Assembly: GCA_018222985.1 (NCBI GenBank)
Contig: JAAEZG010000005.1
Location: 124,001-188,000, forward strand
Direction: 5' to 3'
Length of the DNA: 64,000 bases
DNA from: Gammaproteobacteria bacterium
Lineage (GTDB): Bacteria; Pseudomonadota; Gammaproteobacteria; Enterobacterales; Alteromonadaceae
Shown here: in pieces, positions 23,935 to 34,106 of the stretch
How the letters are laid out: each line of letters begins with the position of its first letter
Position numbering within the stretch: the first letter of the stretch is position 1
Position numbers and translations under genes: made by a program
Notes under the pieces: generated by a model
The model's database searches: none
Told to the model about the DNA's origin: nothing
The model's input: only the letters and a program-made list of their open reading frames with translations

Positions 23935-25779
23935 TTATTCGTCTAAGAAAGACTTGAGCTGCTCTGAACGGCTTGGGTGACGCAATTTACGTAATGCTTT
24001 CGCTTCAATCTGACGAATCCGTTCACGGGTGACGTCAAATTGCTTACCAACTTCTTCCAAAGTGTGGTCAGTATTCATATCAATACCGAAACGCATACGT
24101 AGCACTTTTGCTTCACGTTGAGTCAAACCACCAAGCACTTCGCGTACTGCATTACGCAAGCTTTCTGCTGTGGCAGAATCAACTGGTAAGTCGAGGGTTG
24201 TGTCCTCGATGAAATCACCAAGATGCGAATCTTCGTCGTCACCAATTGGTGTCTCCATTGAGATAGGCTCTTTAGCAATTTTCAATACTTTGCGAATTTT
24301 GTCTTCTGGCATCACCATACGCTCAGATAATTCTTCTGGCGTTGGCTCACGGCCCATTTCCTGTAGCATTTGCCGCGAAATACGATTCAACTTGTTGATC
24401 GTTTCGATCATGTGCACCGGAATACGAATGGTACGCGCTTGGTCTGCAATTGAACGAGTAATCGCCTGACGAATCCACCAAGTTGCATAGGTTGAGAACT
24501 TATAACCGCGACGGTATTCAAACTTATCAACGGCTTTCATCAAACCAATGTTACCTTCTTGAATTAAGTCCAAGAATTGTAAGCCACGGTTGGTGTATTT
24601 TTTCGCAATGGAGATAACCAAACGCAAGTTTGCTTCAACCATTTCTTTTTTCGCTCGGCGTGCTTTCGCTTCACCGATAGACATACGACGGTTGATATCT
24701 TTAACTTTCGCAATGGTTAAGCCAGTTTCAACTTCAACTTCCGCAAGCTTATGAATGCAACGCTCAAGCTCTGGCTTCAAAGTGCTTAATGACTCAGAAT
24801 AAGCTTCGCCATCGGCAATCGCTTGATCAAGCCATGCAACGCTATTTTCATTACCTGCGAACAGCTTCATAAAATTGCGTTTTGGCATGTTCGCCTGCTC
24901 AACGCACATTTTCATGATTAAGCGCTCTTGCACACGCACACGATGCATCATGTCACGCATGTCTTTTACCAGGCGATCAAACTGCTTTGGCACCAAACGG
25001 AACTGTTTAAATAAGTCGCTTAACGCTTCGATCTCGGTGCGGGCTTTCGCATGATCACGGCCGTGCTTGCTTATCGCTTTACGGGTTTTTTCATACTGAT
25101 CGCGCAGCTCGCCAAATTTCTGGCGGGCAAATTCCGGATCGATACCACCGTCGTTAGCATCATCATCACTATCGTCGTCATCATCATCAACGTCATCATC
25201 TTCGTCTTCAAGTTGATCTTCGCTGAGTTCTGAACCGATGTGCGTTGCAGCAACAGGCGCTTCGTCTACTTCGTTGGGGTCAATAAAGCCTGAAATGATG
25301 TCGGTTAGACGCATTTCTTCGGCTTCACAAGTGTCCCACTGATCTAATAGGAAATTGATTGCTTCTGGATATTCAGCAACCGAGCATTGAACTTGGTTGA
25401 TGCCATCTTCAATGCGTTTGGCAATGTCGATTTCGCCTTCGCGAGTCAACAATTCAACGGTACCCATTTCGCGCATATACATACGCACAGGGTCTGTGGT
25501 GCGACCCAACTCACCGTCCACGCTCGCTAACGCTTGCGCGGCGGCTTCAGCTGCGTCTTCATCAGCTGTATCTTCGCTCATCATCAATTCATCAGCATCA
25601 GGTGCGTTTTCAAACACCTTAATACCCATGTCATTGATCATGCTGATGATGTCTTCGATTTGATCCGAATCAACGATCTCAGAAGGTAGGTGATCGTTCA
25701 CTTCCGAGAAAGTGAGATAACCTTGCTCCTTACCTTTGGCAATAAGAAGCCTGAGCTGTGATTGACGACTCTGCTGCAT
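23935..25779 (-). CDS. rpoD: Primary sigma factor RpoD (sigma-70)
   Basis: Housekeeping sigma factor directing RNA polymerase to -10/-35 promoters. The 614-residue protein has region 1.1 ([26 protein letters not shown]), region 1.2 ([11 protein letters not shown]), and a non-conserved region with an acidic run ([16 protein letters not shown], about residues 192-207). Regions 2.1-2.4 follow ([58 protein letters not shown]), then region 3 and the region 4.2 helix-turn-helix ([30 protein letters not shown]). It is the last gene of the rpsU-dnaG-rpoD cluster, but here a DUF3192 lipoprotein gene separates it from dnaG. It appears to have its own sigma-70 promoter. Confidence 0.97.
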   Translation of the reverse strand: MQQSRQSQLRLLIAKGKEQGYLTFSEVNDHLPSEIVDSDQIEDIISMINDMGIKVFENAPDADELMMSEDTADEDAAEAAAQALASVDGELGRTTDPVRMYMREMGTVELLTREGEIDIAKRIEDGINQVQCSVAEYPEAINFLLDQWDTCEAEEMRLTDIISGFIDPNEVDEAPVAATHIGSELSEDQLEDEDDDVDDDDDDSDDDANDGGIDPEFARQKFGELRDQYEKTRKAISKHGRDHAKARTEIEALSDLFKQFRLVPKQFDRLVKDMRDMMHRVRVQERLIMKMCVEQANMPKRNFMKLFAGNENSVAWLDQAIADGEAYSESLSTLKPELERCIHKLAEVEVETGLTIAKVKDINRRMSIGEAKARRAKKEMVEANLRLVISIAKKYTNRGLQFLDLIQEGNIGLMKAVDKFEYRRGYKFSTYATWWIRQAITRSIADQARTIRIPVHMIETINKLNRISRQMLQEMGREPTPEELSERMVMPEDKIRKVLKIAKEPISMETPIGDDEDSHLGDFIEDTTLDLPVDSATAESLRNAVREVLGGLTQREAKVLRMRFGIDMNTDHTLEEVGKQFDVTRERIRQIEAKALRKLRHPSRSEQLKSFLDE

Positions 25780-25864
25780 ACAGATCTACCACCTGTTTTA
25801 AATAGAAAAGTAACCGGTCTTAAACTTACGGCGACTTAATGAAAAGACTTTTTAACTCAGCCTT

Positions 25865-25893
25865 TATATAAGTGCGTGAGGTACAAAATTCAA
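25865..25893 (-). promoter_or_regulatory. Candidate rpoD-proximal sigma-70 promoter with flanking inverted repeat
   Basis: Minus-strand TTGAAT, 17-base spacer, TATATA, about 80 bases before the rpoD ATG. Its -35 element abuts CCGGTCTT (25899-25892), whose inverse AAGACCGG lies in the leader (25821-25814). The long CTTGAA start could recall a sigma-32 -35 box, but no matching CCCCAT -10 is present. Confidence 0.6.
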
Positions 25894-25938
25894 GACCGGA
25901 AATTGTAGCAGATACTGTCGATTTGAGCCAGAATTTAA

Positions 25939-26322
25939 TCAGTTATTCTGTGGAATACGCTCTAACGCAAGCTCGCCCGAGCCAATTAACACGCCGTCTG
26001 CAAACACTAATGGCGTGCATTCATCACGGGTTGTATTGCCATCGGCATGCTTACGGTGTGTACGATAATAAAGCACACGGTAACGAACACCGTCTACCGT
26101 AACCAAGTCTGAAAAGTTAGGTGTGCCCATCTCTTTTTGCACGGCCGCTAACTCAATACCATCGGTAAATGAAGCGATGGCTTCGCGGTTATTCTCTTCC
26201 TGGCTTTCATAACTGCTAGTCGTGTATTCTTCACCATCGCCGTTCACGGCAATAACACAGCCTTGCAAACCTAGCGATAATACGGCGACGGAAGCGACGG
26301 CAAAACTCTTCATATAGTGCAT
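25939..26322 (-). CDS. DUF3192 lipoprotein (BamE/SmpA-like)
   Basis: A 127-residue lipoprotein of the DUF3192 family, with signal MKSFAVASVAVLSLGLQGC. The mature part starts with an acidic Ser/Tyr/Glu linker, then NREAIASFTDGIELAAVQKEMGTPNFSDL and YRVLYYRTHRKHADGNTTRDECTPLVFADGVLIGSG. This helix-turn-strand pattern resembles the small BamE/SmpA fold found in envelope assembly proteins. AGGAG six bases before ATG 26322 supports the start. It sits between dnaG and rpoD on the same strand, behind a sigma-54-like element, and so may be expressed separately from the housekeeping genes. Function unknown. Confidence 0.82.
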   Translation of the reverse strand: MHYMKSFAVASVAVLSLGLQGCVIAVNGDGEEYTTSSYESQEENNREAIASFTDGIELAAVQKEMGTPNFSDLVTVDGVRYRVLYYRTHRKHADGNTTRDECTPLVFADGVLIGSGELALERIPQNN

Positions 26323-26399
26323 GGTGTACTCCTGTTGTTAATTTAGTTAGCACTGTTGAATTTTAAATGGTTATTTCATTTAGTCTTCATGTGGTTTAA

Positions 26400-26416
26400 T
26401 GCAAACCATGTGCCAA
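26400..26416 (-). promoter_or_regulatory. Sigma-54-like promoter before the DUF3192 gene
   Basis: Minus-strand TTGGCACATGGTTTGCA matches TTGGCAC-N5-TTGCW at all fixed positions, with the same spacing as the glnK promoter in this window. It lies 78 bases before the DUF3192 ATG. The upstream side is very AT-rich, suitable for IHF or activator binding, and also contains TATAAT, so a sigma-70 promoter is an alternative. No enhancer palindrome like the NtrC site was found. Confidence 0.6.
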
Positions 26417-26488
26417 TATTATATCTTATTGTTTATAAAGTCTTTTTTAAATTAATACGCGCCGTGAAGTTTCGTAAATAACAACTAA

Positions 26489-28240
26489 TTAGCGTTTTTC
26501 ACGATCTTTTAGGTATTGCAGCAAGGTTAAATACTCCTGCTTTTCCGTGCGGTTAAGCGGTGCTGTACGTTCTTTTTCTAGCAGTTCGTTGGCGCGTTGC
26601 TCAACAAACTGATCAATAAAATACGCGAATATATCAAAGAATTCCTGATTGACTCGGTCGGTTTCGAGGTGGTGTTGCCACCGAGCAAGTTGGCGCAGCG
26701 CCTTTTCTTCAGGCTCGCCTCGCCACAGTTCAAGCAACTGAGCGCTGGTTAAAGCTTGCGCTTGGGTTTGCTCGTGTAGCTTCAAAAGCAAGTCAATGCC
26801 GGGTTGTTTTAAGCCGCGCAACTCATGATGTAACGGAATTTCCTGGCCTAAATATGGATGCTGTACCAGTAAACCGATGGCTCTGCGCATTGGTGTCATT
26901 TTTAGCGCATCTTGCGGCGCTTTGGCGGCTGTTGGTGCTTTAATTTGGCCGGCAAGTTGCGAGGTTTCACGGCGTAATAAGCGCGCTAAGCGTTCCATGA
27001 GTGTATCGCGGTAAAATTCACTCGCGACGCGCTCTATGAGCGGTTTAGCTTGCTTCAATAAAAGTGACTTGCCCGCATCTGATTGTACGTCGATAGTTTC
27101 TGTCAGGTGGGCAAAGAAGTAGTCCGTAAAACTTTGCGCCTGGTTTAAACGTTCAGTGAACTCTTGAGCCCCTTCTTTGCGTACCAAGGTGTCAGGGTCT
27201 TCGCCGTCAGGCAAAAACAAAAAGCTCAGCTCAATACCATCGTTTAGCAGTGGCAAGGCGTTCTCTAGCGCCCGCCAAGCGGCATCACGACCAGCGCGAT
27301 CACCGTCATAGCAGCACACCACCCGCCGCGTGGCTCGAAATAGCATTTGCAGTTGATCGGTTGTGGTTGCTGTTCCGAGTGACGCTACTGCGTAGCTAAT
27401 GCCCGCTTGCGCCAAGGCCACCACGTCCATATAGCCTTCCACGATCACCACTTGCTGCAGCTCGCGGTTGGCCTGACGAGCCTCATAAAACCCGTACAAT
27501 TCTCGGCCTTTATGGAAGATGCGCGTTTCTGGGGAGTTTAAATATTTGGGGCCATCGCCTTCAAGAATACGTCCGCCAAACCCAACTACGCGGCCACGGC
27601 GATCACGTATGGGAAACATCACGCGATCACGGAAAAAGTCGTAATAGCGACCTTGATCATTGCGGTTAACGAGTTTTAGATCGACTAATTGATCTTTGCT
27701 GCGCTGATCGTTCCCAAGCGAACTTAATAGCCCGTCCCAGCCATCTGGCGCGTAGCCAATTTGAAATTGCTTCACAATTTCACCGCTCAAGCCGCGGCCT
27801 TTCAAATAATCAATGACCCGTGCACTGTTCGAATGTTGCCGCAGCTGGTGAGCAAAAAATTTCGCAGCAAGTTCCATTTGTTCATAATCACTGCTTTCTT
27901 GCGCGCGCTTGCGTGCATCTGCAGCAGGGTTGGTGCTAGTTTCTCGTGGCACCTCAAGCCCAAGCATGTGCGCCAGCTCTTCCACGGCTTCCGGAAACTC
28001 TAACCCGTCAAACTTCATTAAAAAATCAAGCGCGTTGCCGTGCTCGCCACAACCAAAACAGTGATAGAACTGCTTGTCGGGGGCAACGGTAAAACTGGGC
28101 GATTTTTCATTATGGAACGGGCAACAAGCTTGGTAGTTTCGGCCGGCTTTTTTCAATGGCACACGGCTATCCACAACTTCAACAACGTCTGCGCGCTCAA
28201 TTAAATCGTGAATAAAGCTTTTAGGAATTAAACCTGCCAT
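26489..28240 (-). CDS. dnaG: DNA primase DnaG
   Basis: Synthesises RNA primers at the replication fork with DnaB. I use ATG 28240 (MAGLIPKSFIHDLI), the standard DnaG start, instead of the tracked upstream GTG; this gives 583 residues. The N-terminal zinc-binding domain has C-x2-H...C-x2-C (CCPFHNEKSPSF, FHCFGCGEHG-type motif). The TOPRIM core is visible as VVIVEGYMDVVAL, ASLGTATT and CYDGDRAGRDAA, and the helical C-terminal DnaB-binding domain ends the protein. It follows rpsU after a hairpin terminator, as in the E. coli macromolecular synthesis operon. Confidence 0.96.
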   Translation of the reverse strand: MAGLIPKSFIHDLIERADVVEVVDSRVPLKKAGRNYQACCPFHNEKSPSFTVAPDKQFYHCFGCGEHGNALDFLMKFDGLEFPEAVEELAHMLGLEVPRETSTNPAADARKRAQESSDYEQMELAAKFFAHQLRQHSNSARVIDYLKGRGLSGEIVKQFQIGYAPDGWDGLLSSLGNDQRSKDQLVDLKLVNRNDQGRYYDFFRDRVMFPIRDRRGRVVGFGGRILEGDGPKYLNSPETRIFHKGRELYGFYEARQANRELQQVVIVEGYMDVVALAQAGISYAVASLGTATTTDQLQMLFRATRRVVCCYDGDRAGRDAAWRALENALPLLNDGIELSFLFLPDGEDPDTLVRKEGAQEFTERLNQAQSFTDYFFAHLTETIDVQSDAGKSLLLKQAKPLIERVASEFYRDTLMERLARLLRRETSQLAGQIKAPTAAKAPQDALKMTPMRRAIGLLVQHPYLGQEIPLHHELRGLKQPGIDLLLKLHEQTQAQALTSAQLLELWRGEPEEKALRQLARWQHHLETDRVNQEFFDIFAYFIDQFVEQRANELLEKERTAPLNRTEKQEYLTLLQYLKDREKR

Positions 28241-28301
28241 GGCCTGCCTGATGCTTAGCTGCACATAAGTGCAAATTAGGTAAATATGAACTGATTATAA
28301 A

Positions 28302-28334
28302 GAAAAAGCCGGAATGAGAAAACTCAATCCGGCT
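28302..28334 (-). terminator. Terminator/attenuator between rpsU and dnaG
   Basis: Minus-strand AGCCGGATTGAG-TTTT-CTCATTCCGGCT (one mismatch) followed by TTTTCT. The equivalent site in E. coli partly ends rpsU transcripts so that dnaG is expressed at lower level; the same use is likely here. Confidence 0.85.
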
Positions 28335-28393
28335 CTTCGAGGTCTGTGTTGTAGTGACACCGCTGTCGGCTGTGCCGCTACGGTACCAGTGTC

Positions 28394-28621
<228 letters not shown>

Positions 28622-28660
28622 TCAATGAAAATTCGGTTGTTGGGTTAAAATTGGTGCTGA

Positions 28661-28689
28661 ATTGTAGCGACTTCAGATCCTGATGTAAA
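28661..28689 (-). promoter_or_regulatory. Sigma-70 promoter of rpsU
   Basis: Minus-strand TTTACA, 17-base spacer, TACAAT, about 50 bases before the rpsU ATG. This is a near-consensus promoter in the expected place. Confidence 0.8.
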
Positions 28690-28735
28690 GCCTAAGATCA
28701 ATTTTAATACGGGAAGTTGTCTGAATTGAAGGGAT

Positions 28736-28797
28736 AGAGGCGTCGCCGCTGCAAGACAGGCTGAAACAGGACTTGCATGGGGTGCGACAACGCCTCT
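28736..28797. repeat. 62-base two-stem palindromic element in the rpsU-marC gap
   Basis: The 352-base gap 28610-28961 holds the rpsU promoter and this element. The outer arms AGAGGCG-TCGC and GCGACAACGCCTCT pair over 11 bases with a three-base bulge. Inside them TGCAAG (28750) pairs with CTTGCA (28772), leaving a 16-base loop containing ACAGG twice. No T-run follows on either strand, so it is not a standard terminator. It could be a dispersed palindromic repeat, a small structured RNA or a remnant of a mobile element. Confidence 0.5.
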
Positions 28798-28961
28798 AAG
28801 AGCGTTATGAAAACATAACAAAAAGAGTATGCCACACCTATGCGACAATTCTCGTCGCTTATTTCAGCCTATTCTAAAATAATAATAAAAATCATGCAGA
28901 TCGAGCGATTAATTTGTACACTATATGCCACTCACCGGCGCATCTATGACTGGAGCTGACG

Positions 28962-30711
<1,750 letters not shown>

Positions 30712-30753
30712 TTATCAATTCACGGAAAAACAGTCCGAGGCGCTTAGTATACC

Positions 30754-31800
30754 TTAGCGCGCAGTTCGGGTCACAAACATTGCGTCGCCGTAGCTAAAGA
30801 AACGATAGCGCTCGTTCACGGCTTGTTGATACGCATTCAATACATGGTCACGACCAGCAAATGCCGATACCAGCATAATGAGCGTGGACTCTGGCAAGTG
30901 GAAATTGGTGATCATGGCATCTACTAGCTGAAACTCGTATCCCGGATAAATGAATATATCGGTGTCAGCAAAGAATGGTTGCAATGGCAGGCCTTGCTGA
31001 ATAGCCGCTTGCGCTGCCGACTCCAACGAGCGAACCGAGGTCGTGCCCACAGCAATAACGCGTTTACCGCGCGCGTGCGCAGCGGCGATGGCATCAACGG
31101 TTTCCTGCGGTACTTCAGCATATTCGCTGTGCATATGGTGCTCTTCGATATTGTCCACGCGCACCGGCTGAAACGTACCCGCGCCCACGTGCAGCGTTAC
31201 GTAAGCAAATTCGACACCTTTGGCTTGTAACTCACCCAATATAGCGTCGTCGAAGTGTAAACCCGCGGTTGGCGCTGCAACAGCGCCGGGTTTCTTGTTA
31301 TAGACGGTCTGATAGCGCTCCCGGTCGCTGTCTTCGTCAGGCCGGTCAATATATGGTGGCAAAGGCATATGGCCATACTGCTCAAGTACTTGAAGCACCG
31401 GCTCTGCAGTATTAAATTGCAATTCAAACAGCGCATCTTGGCGCCCTACCATTTCAACTTCTACCGCACCTTCAAGAATCATCTTGGCGCCGGGTTTGGG
31501 TGACCGATTACTGCGCAGATGTGCCAATACACGCTGCTCATCAATAATGCGTTCAACCAGTACTTCAACTTTGCCGCCCGACACCTTTTCGCCTAACAAG
31601 CGCGCAGGAATAACCCGAGTATCATTGAACACCAATAAATCGCCCGAATTAATATGCGCGATAATATCTTTAAATTGTTCATGCGCCAGCTCACCCGTGG
31701 TGCCATTGAGACACAGCAAGCGGCTAGCACTGCGCTCTGCCTGAGGGTAGCGGGCAATTAATTCATCGGGTAAGTCAAAGCTAAAGTCTTTTACATTCAT
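30754..31800 (-). CDS. queA: S-adenosylmethionine:tRNA ribosyltransferase-isomerase
   Basis: Transfers and isomerises the ribosyl group of SAM onto preQ1-modified tRNA, making epoxyqueuosine, the step after Tgt. The 348-residue protein starts [19 protein letters not shown] and contains [37 protein letters not shown]-type [11 protein letters not shown] and [18 protein letters not shown], all diagnostic of QueA. Upstream gene of the queA-tgt pair. The methyl donor is made by MetK, also in this window. Confidence 0.97.
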   Translation of the reverse strand: MNVKDFSFDLPDELIARYPQAERSASRLLCLNGTTGELAHEQFKDIIAHINSGDLLVFNDTRVIPARLLGEKVSGGKVEVLVERIIDEQRVLAHLRSNRSPKPGAKMILEGAVEVEMVGRQDALFELQFNTAEPVLQVLEQYGHMPLPPYIDRPDEDSDRERYQTVYNKKPGAVAAPTAGLHFDDAILGELQAKGVEFAYVTLHVGAGTFQPVRVDNIEEHHMHSEYAEVPQETVDAIAAAHARGKRVIAVGTTSVRSLESAAQAAIQQGLPLQPFFADTDIFIYPGYEFQLVDAMITNFHLPESTLIMLVSAFAGRDHVLNAYQQAVNERYRFFSYGDAMFVTRTAR

Positions 31801-31892
31801 GGAAGTTTCATCGCTTATTCGGTTGGCGCGTACTTTACCGTTTTTAACTGTCGAAAAAAAGCACTGAAGGTGTCGCTTGCATCATGAAAGAC

Positions 31893-31921
31893 AAAAAAAA
31901 AGCGCGCCAAGGTAGGCGCGC
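31893..31921 (-). terminator. Terminator of the ECF sigma operon
   Basis: Minus-strand GCGCGCC-TACCTT-GGCGCGC followed by a run of nine T. It lies 35 bases past the stop of the Phe-Asp repeat protein. Confidence 0.92.
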
Positions 31922-31955
31922 AAAAAACGAGATGACAACCGATCAGGGAGACCGG

Positions 31956-32861
31956 TTAAAATGAATACGTCACCGCTTGTGACAACAGATCACTCGCTGC
32001 ATTATTTTTTTGACAAGCAACTAGGCTCGACTTACTAAAAATATAAATTTTATCTCGTCCACCCGCGTCTTGCTTGCCTGCACCTTGCAGCACAAAACTG
32101 ATGTGCTCATTATTAGGCAACGATTTTAGCGTTGAGCCATAGGTACACAGCGTGTCTGCTAACGTTTGTTCAAACGTAGCGACTTGTTGTTGCAGTTTCT
32201 GCGCCCGTTCAGCACGACGTTGCGCTTGTTTTTCACGTATTTCCGAACTTGCAGCGCGTAGTGCTTGTTTGCGCTCTTCCAATTTAGTTCGCGCCGCCGC
32301 TAATTGCTCTTTGGCTGCGCTCAGTTGCTCTTCGATGGTTTTGCGCCCAGCGCCATCGGCACTATTGAGGGCAAATTCAAGGTCGCGAACTTTTCGACGT
32401 TTATCATGCATGTCACGAACCAAATCGCCCACTTCTAGGCCGGCTTCGGCAACTTGGTGATAGGCCATTTCCACTTCTTCTATGTCGCCTTCAATAACTT
32501 GTCGTTCAATGATCACTTCCGACATTGGTGCATCAGGCGGCATTGGCGCGTCGAAGTCAAAATCAAAATCAACGTCGAAATCAATTTCAAACTGACGGCC
32601 AAAATTAACCCGGTACACAACACCTTGACCAGCCAAATAATTGTAGCTCAGTCGTTGCGACCTAAAATGCCCACGACGCTGCTGCTTCGCTTCGTTTTGC
32701 TGCGCTAATTTGGTTTCAAAAATACTATTCATCACTTCAAGCTCTTGCTTTAAGGCATCGCGCGTTGCGGCACTATTTTGCTGAGCTTGCGCCACTACCG
32801 TTGCGCAGCCGGCAACAGTTAACGCCAAAAGTGATAATGAAAGTGCTTGTTTGCGTAACAT
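31956..32861 (-). CDS. Exported coiled-coil protein with Phe-Asp repeat, ECF-operon member
   Basis: A 301-residue protein I cannot assign to a named family. The N-terminus is a lipoprotein-like signal (LSLSLLALTVAGC), although a second cleavage site (VAQAQQ) is possible. Residues about 92-106 form an unusual alternating run, FEIDFDVDFDFDFD, encoded by six-base imperfect repeats. A long charged helix follows (about 125-225; KTIEEQLSAAKEQLAAARTKLEERKQ), a likely coiled coil. The C-terminal part carries two Cys (DTLCTYGS, LVACQKN), possibly a disulfide. It is the last gene of an ECF sigma/anti-sigma operon and may be the main target or sensor of that system (inference). Confidence 0.72.
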   Translation of the reverse strand: MLRKQALSLSLLALTVAGCATVVAQAQQNSAATRDALKQELEVMNSIFETKLAQQNEAKQQRRGHFRSQRLSYNYLAGQGVVYRVNFGRQFEIDFDVDFDFDFDAPMPPDAPMSEVIIERQVIEGDIEEVEMAYHQVAEAGLEVGDLVRDMHDKRRKVRDLEFALNSADGAGRKTIEEQLSAAKEQLAAARTKLEERKQALRAASSEIREKQAQRRAERAQKLQQQVATFEQTLADTLCTYGSTLKSLPNNEHISFVLQGAGKQDAGGRDKIYIFSKSSLVACQKNNAASDLLSQAVTYSF

Positions 32862-32883
32862 AAGTAACTCCTAACAATGGCTG

Positions 32884-33447
32884 TTATTGCTCACTGTAAT
32901 TGACTTGTTGTACCCAACCATCTGCGTACTGCTGCAGTTGATTAGCAAAATAATACTGATCACTCTGGCGTTGCTCATTCACATAGCGAATCAGCTCGGC
33001 TAGATCGCTTTCACGTTCTTGGCGATTTACTGCCAGCATATAATCAGCGAGTTGTTGATTGGCTTGCGCCATTTCCGTACGAAAATCTTGTCTAAAGTCA
33101 CTCCGCAAGGTGTTGGCGTAATTGGCCAGAACAACCTGCTGTTGCGCACCATATTGACTCAACCGCTCGGCAATCATGGCTTCTAATTTCGCTTCATCGG
33201 CACCGCCAAAGCTAACCGAGAAGCCATGTTGATTGCTGTTAAATTGCACCTGCCCCACGACCAACATCACAGCCATAGCTGATGCGCCTAAAGAGGTCAG
33301 CGAAAGCCATGGTTTCTGCCACCAGGGCTGACTGTGGGTAGGGTACGCCCGAAATGTTGATTCGCGAGGCCAGTGCGGAACAGGTTCTTCACGCAACTCG
33401 GCTGCGGTTTCCTCTAGCCATTGTTGAAAGTCTTGTGGCTTACTCAT
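32884..33447 (-). CDS. Putative anti-sigma factor
   Basis: A 187-residue protein whose ATG at 33447 overlaps the stop of the ECF sigma gene (ATGA) and has a strong GGAGG site; the tracked start five codons earlier is unlikely. The cytoplasmic N-terminus (about 1-45) is followed by one membrane segment (LTSLGASAMAVMLVVGQV) and a periplasmic helical, Gln-rich domain. This N-in layout and translational coupling are classic for membrane anti-sigma factors, but no zinc-binding H-x3-C-x2-C motif is visible. Assignment rests mainly on context. Confidence 0.72.
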   Translation of the reverse strand: MSKPQDFQQWLEETAAELREEPVPHWPRESTFRAYPTHSQPWWQKPWLSLTSLGASAMAVMLVVGQVQFNSNQHGFSVSFGGADEAKLEAMIAERLSQYGAQQQVVLANYANTLRSDFRQDFRTEMAQANQQLADYMLAVNRQERESDLAELIRYVNEQRQSDQYYFANQLQQYADGWVQQVNYSEQ

Positions 33448-33986
33448 ACAACCTCCACCCATTCTTGTAACTTACTCACCGCGCCGTACAGTCGCGACTT
33501 CACGGTACTCAGGGGAATCTCTAATTGTTGGGCAATATCTGCCAAGTGCATGTGTTGGAAAAATTTCAGCTCCACCACTAAACGCTGGTCCAATGGCAAT
33601 TTTTGCATGGCTCTAAATAGCTGCACGCCGCGTTGTTGGCCGGCATATACTTGCTCTGGGTTATGCCAATCGTCGTCACTGGCTTGGTCAGCTACTTCAG
33701 AGTCATCAGTGGTAAACTTGCGCCGCCGATAATGTTCAATGCAACGATAATGCGCAATGCTCATCAACCAGTTCTTAAAAGAGCTTTCGCCACGCCAAGT
33801 TGCTAAGTTGCGAAACACCGACAAAAACACATCCTGCATTAAATCCAGGGCGTCTTCACGGTTACCCACCATACGCAGCGCATAGTTATAGACTAACCGT
33901 TCATAACGACTTATCAGCTGCAACCAAGCTTTCTTGTTATTTATCAACGCTTGCTTTACCAAACGTTCGTCTGATGGTGCGAACAC
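33444..33986 (-). CDS. ECF-type sigma factor
   Basis: A 180-residue extracytoplasmic-function sigma factor. Region 2 is ERLVYNYALRMVGNREDALDLMQDVFLSVFRNLATWRGESSFKNWLMSIAHYRCIEHYRRR; region 4 is LPLDQRLVVELKFFQHMHLADIAQQLEIPLSTVKSRLYGAVSKL. The linker is acidic (TTDDSEVADQASDDD). Start is GTG at 33986, with no in-frame ATG upstream. A possible autoregulated promoter is the AAAACTTTTTTGC ... GCGACTATA pair just upstream (34047-34018), weakly supported. It heads a three-gene operon with an anti-sigma factor and an exported Phe-Asp repeat protein; the trigger is unknown, probably an envelope signal. Confidence 0.9.
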   Translation of the reverse strand: MFAPSDERLVKQALINNKKAWLQLISRYERLVYNYALRMVGNREDALDLMQDVFLSVFRNLATWRGESSFKNWLMSIAHYRCIEHYRRRKFTTDDSEVADQASDDDWHNPEQVYAGQQRGVQLFRAMQKLPLDQRLVVELKFFQHMHLADIAQQLEIPLSTVKSRLYGAVSKLQEWVEVV

Positions 33987-34053
33987 AGTAAGTAATTCCC
34001 ATAATGTTGTTGCTTATATAGTCGCACAAGGCCGCAAAAAAGTTTTCTAAGCG

Positions 34054-34084
34054 CAAAAAAAAAGAGCACCGAAGTGCTCTTTTT
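34054..34084. terminator. Bidirectional terminator downstream of pit
   Basis: AGAGCAC-CGAA-GTGCTCT flanked by nine A on the left and TTTTT on the right, giving T-runs on both strands. It ends the DUF47-pit operon on the minus strand and isolates the ECF operon promoter. Confidence 0.92.
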
Positions 34085-34106
34085 GCGACTTTATTGCTGC
34101 TGTTGG

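Noticed and set aside
25150-25215. ATC/TCG-rich repeat as a regulatory microsatellite
   Set aside because: It encodes the acidic Asp/Glu run in the non-conserved region of RpoD, a known variable part of sigma-70.
28736-28797. Palindrome as an integron attC site
   Set aside because: The ends lack the RYYYAAC and GTTRRRY core sites, and no integrase or gene cassettes are nearby.
28645-28848. 67-codon minus-strand ORF in the rpsU-marC gap
   Set aside because: It spans the rpsU promoter and the 62-base palindrome and has no ribosome site; coding is unlikely.
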